Assembly (NCBI RefSeq): GCF_000423425.1
Contig: NZ_AUHY01000007.1
Span: 1-64,000, forward strand
DNA: 64,000 nucleotides
Reading direction: 5' to 3'
Source: Meiothermus rufus DSM 22234
GTDB taxonomy: Bacteria > Deinococcota > Deinococci > Deinococcales > Thermaceae
The notes under the pieces were generated by a model, which saw only the letters and a program-made list of their open reading frames with translations, ran no database searches and was not told where the DNA came from. The position numbers and the translations under genes were made by a program. Below are positions 17,509 through 25,563 of this stretch, one piece after another; position 1 is the first letter of the stretch; every line of letters begins with the position of its first letter.

Positions 17509-18585
17509 ATGCGCGGCTTTTTTTGGCTCTTCCCCTATTTCCTCTGTATTGCCCTAGCCGAACCAACCGCGGTGCTGGTGGTCCAGGAGGAAGTCTTGGA
17601 AAAAGGGCAGGTAATGCGCTACCTCGGAAGCCAGCACTACCCCATCCAGAATGCCCAGCAACTAAGCCAGCTTGTTCAGCAGCTCAGCCGCCCACCGCGC
17701 CCAGCCCGGTTTGTCCTTGATGGGCAAAAAGATTGGATCGCGGTACAAAAGCTGGGCTACCGCTTCGACCTCGAGGCCGTCCGGCGGGCCTACCAGGAGG
17801 CCCTACAAGCGGGCAGAAGCACGTTTGTGCTACCGGTGGAAAGCGAACAACCCCGGCCCAGCGTGCACGACTTTAAGCAGTGGGGCATCCTCGAGCTTAT
17901 CGGTGAGGGGCGCACCCGCTTCGATGGCTCCCCTCCCAGCCGCATCCACAACATCCACCTGGCCTCGTCCAAGTTCGACGGGGTTTTGATTCCCCCAGGA
18001 AGCCTTTTCTCCTTTAACCAGACCCTAGGCCCGGTAACCGCTGCCGCCGGCTACCAGAAGGCCTGGGTGATCCGGGGCAATCAAACCGTTTGGGACGTGG
18101 GCGGTGGGGTCTGCCAAGTGTCCACTACCCTGTTCCGGGCCGCCTACTTTAGTGGGTTGCCCATTGTAGAACGCCACGCGCACAGCTACCAGGTGGGCTA
18201 CTATCGGCCCACCGGGCTCGATGCCACTACCGCTCCGCCCAAAGACCTGCGCTTCAAAAACGATACCCCCGCACACATCCTGATCCAGGTCTCAATCCAA
18301 GGCTACGAACTGATCTTTCGCTTTTTCGGCAGCAAAGATCGCGAGGTGGTCTGGCGAGGGCCTGAAATCCTATCCCGTACCCCGCCCCTTCCCACCCGCT
18401 ACATCTACGACGCCAGCCTGCCCCCCGGGTACCGCCAACAAACCGACTTTGCCGCCGAGGGGGCTCTGGTGCGGGTTTATCGCACAGTTCGGCTTCATGG
18501 CGGCGAAATTCGCCGGGACGTGCTCGAGAGCCGCTATCGCCCCTGGGGGGCGGTTTACCTAGTGGGCCCCCCTCGCCAAAGGTAG
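17509..18585 (+). CDS. VanW-family exported protein
   Basis: 358 residues: signal peptide (MRGFFWLFPYFLCIALA), a variable N-terminal half, then the VanW domain from about residue 145 (NIHLASSKFDGVLIPPGSLF, then VWDVGGGVCQVSTTLFRAAY, then HSYQVGYY and GLDATTAPPKDLRFKN). VanW occurs in vancomycin clusters and many other envelope proteins; its biochemical role is unknown. No glycopeptide-resistance genes are nearby, so a general cell-wall role is more likely. It is 3 bases before the ZIP transporter gene. Confidence 0.88.
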   Translation: MRGFFWLFPYFLCIALAEPTAVLVVQEEVLEKGQVMRYLGSQHYPIQNAQQLSQLVQQLSRPPRPARFVLDGQKDWIAVQKLGYRFDLEAVRRAYQEALQAGRSTFVLPVESEQPRPSVHDFKQWGILELIGEGRTRFDGSPPSRIHNIHLASSKFDGVLIPPGSLFSFNQTLGPVTAAAGYQKAWVIRGNQTVWDVGGGVCQVSTTLFRAAYFSGLPIVERHAHSYQVGYYRPTGLDATTAPPKDLRFKNDTPAHILIQVSIQGYELIFRFFGSKDREVVWRGPEILSRTPPLPTRYIYDASLPPGYRQQTDFAAEGALVRVYRTVRLHGGEIRRDVLESRYRPWGAVYLVGPPRQR

Positions 18586-18588
18586 CCG

Positions 18589-19389
18589 ATGTTGGATTGG
18601 TTGCAAAGCTTATCCCCCATCCAGCAAGCCCTGGCTGCTGCCCTTTTCACCTGGGGGCTCACCGCTTTGGGGGCCGGGGCAATCCTCGCTACGCGGGAAG
18701 TCAACCCCCGCCTGCTGGACGGCTTGCTGGGGTTTGCTGCCGGAGTGATGCTGGCGGCTAGTTACTGGTCGCTGCTGGCCCCAGCGCTGGAAATCACCCA
18801 AGGCGCGTGGCTTCCCATCGCGGTTGGGTTTTTGCTGGGCGGGACCTTCGTCTGGGGAGCCGACAAAATCCTACCGCACCTGCACCGCAAGGAACCGCTC
18901 GAGGCCGCCGAAGGGCTCAAAACCTCCTGGAGGCGCAGCATTTTGCTGGTTCTAGCCATCACTTTGCACAACATCCCGGAAGGGCTGGCAGTAGGGGTAG
19001 CGTTTGGTGCGGTGGCCTATGGCATTCCCGAGGCCACCCTGGGTGGAGCGGTGGCCCTGGCCATAGGCATTGGGTTGCAAAACTTACCGGAGGGCCTGGC
19101 GGTGGCAGCCCCGCTGCGGCGCGAGGGCCTATCCCCTTTCAAGAGCTTCTGGTTCGGCCAGCTTTCGGCCACGGTAGAAATACCTGCTGCGCTGCTGGGT
19201 GCCGCTTTTGTGGGCATCGCCCTGCCAGTACTGCCCTATGCTCTGAGCTTTGCCGCTGGGGCTATGGTTTTCGTGGTGGTGGAGGAGGTGATCCCGGAAG
19301 TCTCTCGAAGCGGCAATACTGACCTGGCCACCCTGAGCCTCATGCTGGGCTTTGTAACGATGATGGCCCTGGATGTGGCCTTGGGCTAG
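18589..19389 (+). CDS. ZIP-family divalent metal transporter
   Basis: 266 residues with about eight transmembrane segments. The metal-site signatures of ZIP proteins are present: [17 protein letters not shown] in TM4 and [17 protein letters not shown] in TM5, plus a short cytoplasmic His-containing loop (LPHLHRKE). Predicted to take up zinc or another divalent cation. It starts 3 bases after the VanW stop and is probably translated from the same mRNA. Confidence 0.9.
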   Translation: MLDWLQSLSPIQQALAAALFTWGLTALGAGAILATREVNPRLLDGLLGFAAGVMLAASYWSLLAPALEITQGAWLPIAVGFLLGGTFVWGADKILPHLHRKEPLEAAEGLKTSWRRSILLVLAITLHNIPEGLAVGVAFGAVAYGIPEATLGGAVALAIGIGLQNLPEGLAVAAPLRREGLSPFKSFWFGQLSATVEIPAALLGAAFVGIALPVLPYALSFAAGAMVFVVVEEVIPEVSRSGNTDLATLSLMLGFVTMMALDVALG

Positions 19390-19453
19390 TTCTGCGTGGT
19401 CTCAGTAATGCCTTGGTAACAGGGTTATCCTAGCCTTTATGCAAAGGGGTAGT

Positions 19454-19908
19454 ATGGCCGTTCAGCCCGCTTACTGGGAGCATTTTCATCACCAGGCCGA
19501 CATAGGGGTACGGGGGTGGGGGCTACCCTGGCCCAAGCTTTCGAACAGGCCGCCCTAGCTCTAACCGCCGTGATTACTGATCCGGCCAAGGTTCGCCCCC
19601 TGCAGCGGGTGGAACTGGAGTGCGAGGCTTCCCGGGCCTCCTTGCTGCTGGTGGACTGGCTCAACCGACTGGTCTTCGAGATGTCGACCCGCAAGATGCT
19701 TTTTAGCCGTTTTGAGGTACACCTAGCCCCCCCGACCTAGGCGGAGCGTTGCACCTGCACGCTTTTGTCTGGAGGGAAGCGGTGAACGTGAATCGGCACC
19801 AACCAGCGGTAGAAGTTAAGGGAGCTACTTACAGCGAGTTACAGCGAGCTCGAGGTCTACCAAACCCCCCAGGGCCTCTGGGTAGCTCAGTGCGTGGTAG
19901 ATGTGTGA
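19454..19908 (+). pseudogene. Archease gene with three frameshifts
   Basis: Joined across frames, the sequence gives a full archease: AYWEHFHHQADIGVRGWG, then [61 protein letters not shown] and a terminal QCVVDV. Three lesions break it: a one-base loss in the G-run at about 19512-19521, a one-base loss in the C-run at 19727-19733 that leads to TAG at 19738, and a perfect 10-bp tandem duplication of TTACAGCGAG at 19829-19848. Archease normally activates RtcB. AAGGAGG overlapping the stop is the old rtcB ribosome binding site. Confidence 0.85.
19829..19848 (+). repeat. 10-bp tandem duplication within archease
   Basis: TTACAGCGAG occurs twice back to back. Removing one copy restores the archease frame through to its natural TGA at 19906-19908, so the duplication is a derived frameshifting event. 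Confidence 0.85.
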
Positions 19909-19918
19909 AGGAGGGCTC

Positions 19919-21324
19919 ATGGACCTTGGCCGCCTGGAGCAAAAAACGCCTTATGAGTGGTGGCTGATGCCCACGCCCCCCATGCGGGTTCCGGGCATCC
20001 TATACGCCAGCGAGGCCCTGCTGAAGGAGATGGACGACAAGGTGCTGGAGCAGTTGGCCAACGTGGCCAGCCTGCCGGGCATCGTGCAGGCTTCCTACGC
20101 CATGCCCGATGCCCATTGGGGCTACGGTTTTCCTATCGGGGGTGTGGCGGCTTTTAGCGAGGAAGAGGGGGTGGTCTCGGCTGGCGGTGTAGGCTTCGAC
20201 ATCTCCTGCGGCGTACGCACCCTGTGCACCGGGCTAACCGTAGCAGACATTGAACCAGTCCAGGAGGCCTTGGCTTAGGGACTTTTCCGCCACATCCCCG
20301 CGGGCGTAGGCAGCACAGGCCGGATTCACCTCGAGCTCGAGGCTATGCTACAGGGTGGGGCTGAATGGGCCGTTGAGCAGGGCTATGGCCTGCCCGAAGA
20401 CCTGGACTACATCGAGGAGCGCGGGCGCATGGCAGGAGCCCAGCCCGAGCTGGTCTCTCTGGAGGCCAAACGGCGGCAGCAGGATGAGATGGGCACCCTG
20501 GGCTCGGGCAACCACTACCTTGAGGTACAGCGGGTAGCCGAAATCTACAATCCCGCGGTGGCCAAGGTTTTCGGCATTGCGGTCGACGATGTGGTATTGA
20601 GCATCCACTCCGGTTCGCGCGGCCTAGGGCACCAGGTGGCCAGCGATTACAGCCGGCGCATGGTACAGGCCGCCGAACGATACGGCCTCCACTTGCCCGA
20701 CCTCGAGCTAGCCTGTGCCCCCATCCGTTCCGAGGAGGGCCAAGCCTACCTGGGGGCCATGCGGGCAGCCATCAACTGCGCCCTGGCCAACCGGCAAATC
20801 CTGACCCACCTGACCCGCGAGACCTTCGCTTATTTGCTGCCCAAGGCCGAGCTACGCCTGATTTACGACGTTTCACACAACACCGCCAAGCTCGAGGAGC
20901 ACTGGGTTGAAGGCCAGCCCCAGCGGCTTTACGTGCATCGCAAGGGGGCTACCCGTGCCCTGGATCCCGGTCACCCTGCCCTTCCCCCAGCCTACCGGGC
21001 GGTAGGCCAGCCCGTACTGATCGGTGGCACCATGGGCACGACCTCCTACATCCTGGTGGGCACCCCCGAGAGCGAAGCGCGCGCTCAGCTCGTCTTGCCA
21101 TGGGGCTGGGCGGGCCCTTTCGCGCCATCAGGCCCTCAAGCGCTGGCAGGGGCGGGCAGTAGTGAAGGAGCTGGCCCAACGCGGCATCATCGTGCGCAGT
21201 CCCTGTGGCTGAGGAAGCTCCCGGCGCCTACAAGGATGTTTCGGCGGTGGTGGAAGCTGCTCACCAGGCCGGGCTTTCACACAAGGTGGCCCGGCTCGAG
21301 CCATTAATCTGCATCAAAGGTTGA
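19919..21324 (+). pseudogene. rtcB: RNA-splicing ligase RtcB gene, inactivated
   Basis: Starts [18 protein letters not shown] behind AAGGAGG. RtcB blocks are clear: [30 protein letters not shown] (metal-binding Asp and Cys), GSGNHYLEVQ, SIHSGSRGLGHQV, YDVSHNTAKLEEH. The gene is broken by an in-frame TAG at 20276-20278, with family sequence continuing in the same frame (LFRHIPAGVGSTG); by a two-base loss in the (GC)4 run at 21077-21084, after which the CHGAGR block carrying the GMP-accepting histidine is out of frame; and by another indel at about 21196-21207. The final IKG before TGA at 21322-21324 sits in a third frame. RtcB would seal 2',3'-cyclic phosphate and 5'-OH RNA ends. No functional protein is expected. 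Confidence 0.88.
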
Positions 21325-21552
21325 GGTGGCGCGGATGCCCACCCTCGAGCAAGCCAACCAGTTGGCGCAGCGGCCTACGGGTTACCCTGAACTGCGCATT
21401 TGAGGGAAAAGCCGAAGCGTTCGACCTGGTACCCACGGTTGGCGTGGGGTGATGGGCTCGGTCGTACACTCCCCGACCCCGAAGCCAAGTCCCCTACCCA
21501 AAGCTGCTGATCGCTATGGATGGCAGTACGTGCAGCCAGCAGGCCAGGCCGT
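21325..21552 (+). other. Intergenic stretch with coding-like fragments after rtcB
   Basis: Directly after the rtcB stop, short plus-strand segments look protein-like in shifting frames (MPTLEQANQLAQRPTGYPEL, then AFEGKAEAFDLVPTVGVG). This may be a third decayed gene of the same operon. I cannot assign a family, and no intact ORF of support is present. Confidence 0.35.
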
Positions 21553-22359
21553 TTAGTCCTGGCGCTCGAGTTCCCGCAGGAGCTGCTCGAGCTGGGCCTG
21601 GTTCACCGGCCCCAGGTGGCGGGCCCGCACCGTACCATCGGCCCCAATGAGCAAGGTAGTGGGCAGCCCACTAACCTGAAACTGCCGTTGCAGTCCATTG
21701 TCGAGGAAGACCCGGGCCGCAAGGCCCGTCTGGCGCAAAAAAGCCTGGATGGCGCCGGGGTCTTCGCCAGCATTGAGCAGCACAATGGGGTAGCCCTTCT
21801 GCTGATACGCCACCAGCAAGGGCATCTCGGCCCGGCAGGGAGGACACCAGGTGGCCCAGAAGTTGAGTAGCAAGGGCTTGGGCAGCTCGCTGAAGCGGGC
21901 CTTCCCCAGATGAACCTGGCTGGGCTCGAGGTAAGCCAGCACCGCCTCAGGCTGGGCGGGCGCCGGGGCGTGGCGCAGGCTTTGTTGCACCCCCAAGGGC
22001 AAAGCCGCCAGGACCAAGGAGGCCAGAACAGGCCCCAACAGAGAGCGGGCCTGGTCTTTAAGCCATAGCCCAGCTACCAGTACCCCCACCGCCAGCCCCC
22101 AGGGCCAGTTCCAACCCCCAGTGCGGATATCCACCACGCCCCATAGGGCCGCTCCCAGGCTAGGCCAACTGGAAAAGTGTTCAAGGGCATACCCCACCCG
22201 GGCGGCCAATAGGGTAACCAGCACCAGCCACCCAGCCTGGTGCTCCAAGCCCTGCCGGGCGGCTAGAGCGGTAAAGACCAGCACCCCCAGCAGCAAGGCC
22301 AGGTTGGGCCAGCTTAGGGCCAGCGGCCCCAACAAAAGCGCATCTGGACTCAGCCCCAT
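21553..22359 (-). CDS. TlpA-like thiol:disulfide protein with N-terminal membrane domain
   Basis: 268 residues. The first about 120 residues hold four or five membrane segments resembling the Lgt-like N-terminal part found in some redoxins. The C-terminal half (from about 135) is a TlpA/ResA thioredoxin fold with active site NFWATWCPPCRAEMPLL and the cis-Pro loop GLPTTLLIGADG. It should act outside the membrane as a reductase, for example in cytochrome c or copper-site assembly, which fits the adjacent copper genes. Its ATG overlaps the end of the 37-residue ORF by 10 bases, and an operator/promoter lies just upstream of that ORF. Confidence 0.88.
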   Translation of the reverse strand: MGLSPDALLLGPLALSWPNLALLLGVLVFTALAARQGLEHQAGWLVLVTLLAARVGYALEHFSSWPSLGAALWGVVDIRTGGWNWPWGLAVGVLVAGLWLKDQARSLLGPVLASLVLAALPLGVQQSLRHAPAPAQPEAVLAYLEPSQVHLGKARFSELPKPLLLNFWATWCPPCRAEMPLLVAYQQKGYPIVLLNAGEDPGAIQAFLRQTGLAARVFLDNGLQRQFQVSGLPTTLLIGADGTVRARHLGPVNQAQLEQLLRELERQD

Positions 22360-22463
22360 AGCGGCCTCCAGATCAGCCAGGCCAAGAACCCCAAAGCTAC
22401 CCAGCCCCAGGCAAGAGCGCGCAGGCGGCAGGCCAGGTCAGGGAAAATTTCACGCTTCGGCAT
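22350..22463 (-). CDS. Small membrane protein, 37 residues
   Basis: ATG at 22461-22463 opens MPKREIFPDLACRLRALAWG followed by a hydrophobic helix rich in Trp and Leu and the end RPLWG. One predicted membrane span with a positively charged N-terminal tail. The TGA overlaps the TlpA-like gene start. TATACT lies 7 nt upstream inside a palindromic operator, so this ORF, not the TlpA gene, is the first gene of the transcript. No family recognised; function unknown. Confidence 0.6.
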   Translation of the reverse strand: MPKREIFPDLACRLRALAWGWVALGFLAWLIWRPLWG

Positions 22464-22476
22464 AGGCCACAGTATA
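22464..22476 (-). promoter_or_regulatory. Leaderless -10 box for the 37-residue ORF and TlpA-like gene
   Basis: TATACT (22476-22471, minus strand) with 7 nt to the ATG at 22463; it overlaps the edge of the palindromic operator. Confidence 0.55.
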
Positions 22477-22492
22477 TCCCCAGGGGGTATAT
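22474..22492. promoter_or_regulatory. CsoR/CstR-like operator A
   Basis: The plus strand reads ATATCCCCAGGGGGTATAT, a near-perfect palindrome of A/T-flanked C4/G5 tracts. This form resembles operators of CsoR-family copper or persulfide sensors. It overlaps the -10 of the 37-residue ORF. The regulator itself is not in the window. Confidence 0.6.
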
Positions 22493-22508
22493 AGGGCAAG
22501 GGTGAGCC

Positions 22509-22946
22509 TCAGCGCATCTGGACAGGAAGGGTAAAGGTCAGGGTAGCCCCCCCCTCCAGCCGTAGGGTAAGGGGCACCCGCTGGCCCTCCTGCAAGGGCT
22601 GGGGGTTTTTCTCCCGCAGACCGTACAGCATCAGATGGTACTTACCCGGTAACACCTCGAGCCGCCCACGGGCTGGCACCTCCAGGAAGGCCACCCGCTT
22701 CATGGCCGAAACATCGCTGTGGTCGTGGCTATGGCCTCGGCTGGAGGTGGTCTGGTGAAACTCCACCCGGGTAGCAATGGGGGTACTAGCCTCCACAATG
22801 CGCACCGGCCTGGGACCGGGGTTGTAGAGCACCAGGTAGGCCGCGGTGATGTTTCCGGGTACCCGGCGAATCCAGCCTTCCTTAAGCTCGAGGAGCGGCT
22901 GGGCCCAGGCCAGCCCCCCCAACAACAAAAAACCTAACCAACGCAT
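22509..22946 (-). CDS. PCuAC-type copper chaperone
   Basis: About 145 residues with signal peptide (MRWLGFLLLGGLAWA) and a PCuAC domain. Copper ligands are visible as VEFHQTT (His), then a Met in SAMKRV, and YHLMLYGL (His-x-Met), the H-M-H-M set of the family; a His-rich insert (SRGHSHDHSD) may add weak copper sites. PCuAC delivers Cu(I) to the CuA site of cytochrome oxidase. ATG at 22944-22946 is chosen over GTG two codons upstream since GGAGG then has normal spacing. It follows NosY by 9 bases. Confidence 0.9.
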   Translation of the reverse strand: MRWLGFLLLGGLAWAQPLLELKEGWIRRVPGNITAAYLVLYNPGPRPVRIVEASTPIATRVEFHQTTSSRGHSHDHSDVSAMKRVAFLEVPARGRLEVLPGKYHLMLYGLREKNPQPLQEGQRVPLTLRLEGGATLTFTLPVQMR

Positions 22947-22955
22947 ACCCACCTC

Positions 22956-23711
22956 CTAGCGGTCGCGCCAAGCAAAGCGCCAGGCCGCACCCAGTAACGC
23001 CAAGCCTAAGGCCACAAGCCCTACCCCGAGTGTGAGCCCCCCGCCGGTGTGGCCCAGCCACTCCTTGAGCAGGTAGCCGGTAGGCCCTACCAGCACCGGG
23101 GCCTCCAAAGCCCGCAAAAGCTCCACCCGGATAAGCTCGATGGGGTTGAGCAAAAGCGCCGGCAGCAACAGCCCCTCCAAGGGGTACTGGCGCAAAGCAA
23201 CCGCCAGTAGCAGCAGCAAAGGGTCGTAGGCCACCACCAAAAGCCCCCACAACAAAAGCCCCAGGCCCAGCGCCCGGGCGGGCTCGAGGCCCGCCCCCAC
23301 CCACCCGGCCAACCCTACCCAAAGCCACAAAAGCCCTAACCCGGCCAGCCCCAGTAGCCCAGCGGCTTGACCACTCAGACCCAGCAGGGCCGCCCCCAGG
23401 GCCACGCCGGCCCACAGGGGCAAGGAAAGCCCCACCCCCACCCCCAGCACCCCAGCCAGGTAAAGCCCCCCTGGAAGCCGGGGCATCCCCGCCCAGAAGG
23501 CCCAGTCCTCCCGGGCGGCCAAAAGGGGGGTCGAAAGGGCCAGTACCAGGGGAGGCAGCAGCAGGGAAAGGCTGGCATACAGCGAAACCACCACCACCGC
23601 CTCCCCCCGTCCGGCAAAGGCCAAGCTTAGCAGGGGCAGCAGCAAGGCCGGGGACAAGGCCCAGGGGTTGCGCAACACCGCCCGGGCATACAGCAGCCAC
23701 AAAGCCCCCAT
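22956..23711 (-). CDS. nosY: NosY-like ABC transporter permease
   Basis: 251 residues, six hydrophobic segments, very Leu/Gly-rich. The middle portion (PIELIRVELLRALEAP) matches the ABC-2/NosY type segment NPIDLVR near the end of NosY. With NosF and NosD it would form the membrane complex that services the copper sites of nitrous oxide reductase. It overlaps nothing and starts 2 bases after the second NosL-like gene. A long opposite-phase reading at 22882-23724 was rejected as a shadow. Confidence 0.8.
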   Translation of the reverse strand: MGALWLLYARAVLRNPWALSPALLLPLLSLAFAGRGEAVVVVSLYASLSLLLPPLVLALSTPLLAAREDWAFWAGMPRLPGGLYLAGVLGVGVGLSLPLWAGVALGAALLGLSGQAAGLLGLAGLGLLWLWVGLAGWVGAGLEPARALGLGLLLWGLLVVAYDPLLLLLAVALRQYPLEGLLLPALLLNPIELIRVELLRALEAPVLVGPTGYLLKEWLGHTGGGLTLGVGLVALGLALLGAAWRFAWRDR

Positions 23712-23713
23712 GC

Positions 23714-24205
23714 CTACCGTCCAAACCCCGGCACCCAGGCCTGGCGCCGGCCTCGCTCTAAAAGGTCGTTCCAGCCCAAGACCGCTTCACGATGCTGGGG
23801 CCGCTCACGCAAGTAGGCCTCGAGGTCGCCTGGGCGGGCAAAGGCCAGAAGCCCCACCCCCATGGGGGTACGGATGCGCTCGCTGTAGAGGAAAACCGCC
23901 TGGTTCACCGGTAGAAAGCGGGCCTCGCGCCGGCTCGAGGCGGCAAAGTCAGCCACGTACAGTTCCTTGGGCCTAACCCTAGGCCCACCGTAGCCCAACA
24001 AATGGTCAAGTAGGCAGCCCACGTCGTCGTAGGTATAGACCTTGCCGGTTTGGCTCACCATCTGGGCCGCATAGCGGGCATCCAGAATGGTCATATTGCA
24101 GTAAGGGCAGGCCTCTACCCCCACCCGCAAGGGGCGGGGCGCAGCCCGGGCCACTCCGAGCAGGGAAAAGCCCAGCAGCCCCTTGAGCAACCTTCTCCTA
24201 TTCAT
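23714..24205 (-). CDS. NosL-like copper chaperone (second copy)
   Basis: 163 residues with a twin-arginine-like signal (MNRRRLLKGLLGFSLLGVARA) and a NosL domain. The metal motif is ACPYCNMTI, then a glycine/aspartate segment (YTYDDVGCLLDHL) with another Cys, followed by the PVNQAVFLYSERIRTPMG beta region typical of NosL. NosL binds Cu(I) and feeds the NosDFY complex. Homologous to but quite divergent from the neighbour at 24264-24938. Confidence 0.82.
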   Translation of the reverse strand: MNRRRLLKGLLGFSLLGVARAAPRPLRVGVEACPYCNMTILDARYAAQMVSQTGKVYTYDDVGCLLDHLLGYGGPRVRPKELYVADFAASSRREARFLPVNQAVFLYSERIRTPMGVGLLAFARPGDLEAYLRERPQHREAVLGWNDLLERGRRQAWVPGFGR

Positions 24206-24263
24206 AAAACCCCCGATTGGCCGCCCCTCAGGGGCAGGAAACCCACCCCCGAGGGGCGAAGGG

Positions 24264-24938
24264 CTAGTGGCCGTGGCCGCCTGAGTTCAGCAGGCCGGCG
24301 TGCTTAGCCAGCAGCCTGATCAGGTTCATCTCCGGCAGGGGGGCCAGATCCAAAAGGGCCTGCCAGTCCAACACCCGGGTACGCCCCAGGTCAGGGTTGG
24401 CCCGGGCAAAGGCCATGGCCGCCTCGGCGTTGCGGAAGGCCGCTATCTTGGCATCCATCACCACCCAGCCGCGCTTCTCGCCCCACAGGTAGACCGCCTG
24501 GCGGGCGGGTATCAGGCTCACCGCAGCGGGGCCTTGGGCCGGGTCGTAGGCCCCTCGGTCGGTCACGTAGAAGGTGGTACCCTCGCCATCTTTCAGGCCG
24601 TAGACATAGGCATAGTTGACCATGCAGGCGATGGACTCAAAGTGCAGGGCTTCCTTGCCTTTCTGCGGCGCTTTGAGCGCGATCTGGCTGTAGGTCTGCT
24701 CGAAGAAGCCAGGGGTAAAGGTACGGCCCATCCAAGCCCCGGGGGCCGGGGTCTTGAGGGGCATCTCGCAGAAGTCGCAAAGGCCCTGCTCCCAGGGAAT
24801 GGCCTTGGCCACTACCCTATCCGGGCCCACGCCGGAGGAGGCCGGCATCTGCATAGACTGGGCCAGGGCCGAACCCAGGGTGCTCGAGAGACCTAAAGCC
24901 GAGAGCAGCTTGATCACCTCACGACGGTTCTTTGGCAT
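24264..24938 (-). CDS. nosL: NosL-like copper chaperone (first copy)
   Basis: About 224 residues from MPKNRREVIKLLSALGLSST, a twin-arginine-like signal ending near ALAQ. The NosL motif is LCDFCEMPLKT, followed by HFESIACMVNYAYVYGL and the VSLIPARQAVYLWG/MDAKIAAFRN strands. A His-containing C-terminus (NSGGHGH) could add copper ligands. The start overlaps the end of nosF by 20 bases; an upstream extension from 24992 lies entirely inside nosF and was not accepted. Confidence 0.82.
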   Translation of the reverse strand: MPKNRREVIKLLSALGLSSTLGSALAQSMQMPASSGVGPDRVVAKAIPWEQGLCDFCEMPLKTPAPGAWMGRTFTPGFFEQTYSQIALKAPQKGKEALHFESIACMVNYAYVYGLKDGEGTTFYVTDRGAYDPAQGPAAVSLIPARQAVYLWGEKRGWVVMDAKIAAFRNAEAAMAFARANPDLGRTRVLDWQALLDLAPLPEMNLIRLLAKHAGLLNSGGHGH

Positions 24939-25563
24939 AGGGGTTCTCCAGAATTCCTTCTTCCACCACCTGGCCGTTCTCCAAACGCACATAACGCTCG
25001 GCCAGGCGCAAGACTTCCTCTTTCCGATGGGCCGACAGAATCACCAAGCCGCCGGTGGCGGTATGGGCCAGCAACCAGTCCTGCAAGCGCCCTAGGCCCT
25101 CGGCATCCAGAGCCGAAGCTGGCTCGTCCAGCAGCCACAAAGGAGCGTAGCCCATCAATCCGGCGGCCAAGGCCAGCCGCTGCCGCCACCCTCCCGAAAG
25201 CTGACCCACCGGGCGCCTAAGGTAAGGCTCCAGGCCCATGCGCTCGAGGGCTTCCTGCTGTTCTTCCAAACTGGCCCCTTTGAGCCGACGGGCGGCCTCG
25301 AGCACCTCGCCTACCCGCAAAGCGGGTGGGAAGGCCACCTGCTGGGGAATGTAGGCCCGCCGGCGGGCCGCCTCCAGGCTGCGCGGTGCAAAACCGAAAA
25401 GGGCTACCCGGCCCGCATCGGCCCTGAGCCGCCCAGCCAAAAGGCCCAACAGGGTGCTCTTGCCCGCACCGTTGGGGCCCAAAAGGGCCAGGCTACCGGC
25501 CTCCAGAAAGAGGCTTACCCCCTTCAGGCGGCCTTTCTTGTACAGGTCTACCACCTCAACCAC
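24919..25563 (-). CDS. nosF: NosF-like ABC transporter ATPase
   Basis: About 214 residues starting at a GTG (25561-25563) with AGGAGG just upstream. Walker A GPNGAGKST, Q-loop region IPQQVAFP, signature QLSGGWRQRLALAAGL, Walker B LWLLDEPASALD and the H-loop ILSAHRKEE are all present, so the ATPase should be active. It pairs with NosY and NosD. The start overlaps the 3' end of nosD by 16 bases. An ORF extension to 25704 reads through nosD and was rejected. Confidence 0.88.
   Translation of the reverse strand: MVEVVDLYKKGRLKGVSLFLEAGSLALLGPNGAGKSTLLGLLAGRLRADAGRVALFGFAPRSLEAARRRAYIPQQVAFPPALRVGEVLEAARRLKGASLEEQQEALERMGLEPYLRRPVGQLSGGWRQRLALAAGLMGYAPLWLLDEPASALDAEGLGRLQDWLLAHTATGGLVILSAHRKEEVLRLAERYVRLENGQVVEEGILENPYAKEPS

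Noticed and set aside
17330-17557. 75-codon frame in the gap before the VanW gene
   Set aside because: No ribosome binding site or homology and it overlaps the VanW signal peptide in another frame.
20276-20278. In-frame TAG in rtcB as a recoded codon
   Set aside because: Two further frameshifts downstream and three in archease make ordinary decay the simpler explanation.
22882-23724. 280-codon minus-strand frame over nosY
   Set aside because: It is the Gly/Ala-rich shadow of the NosY frame; NosY has the hydrophobic helices and the NPIELIR motif.
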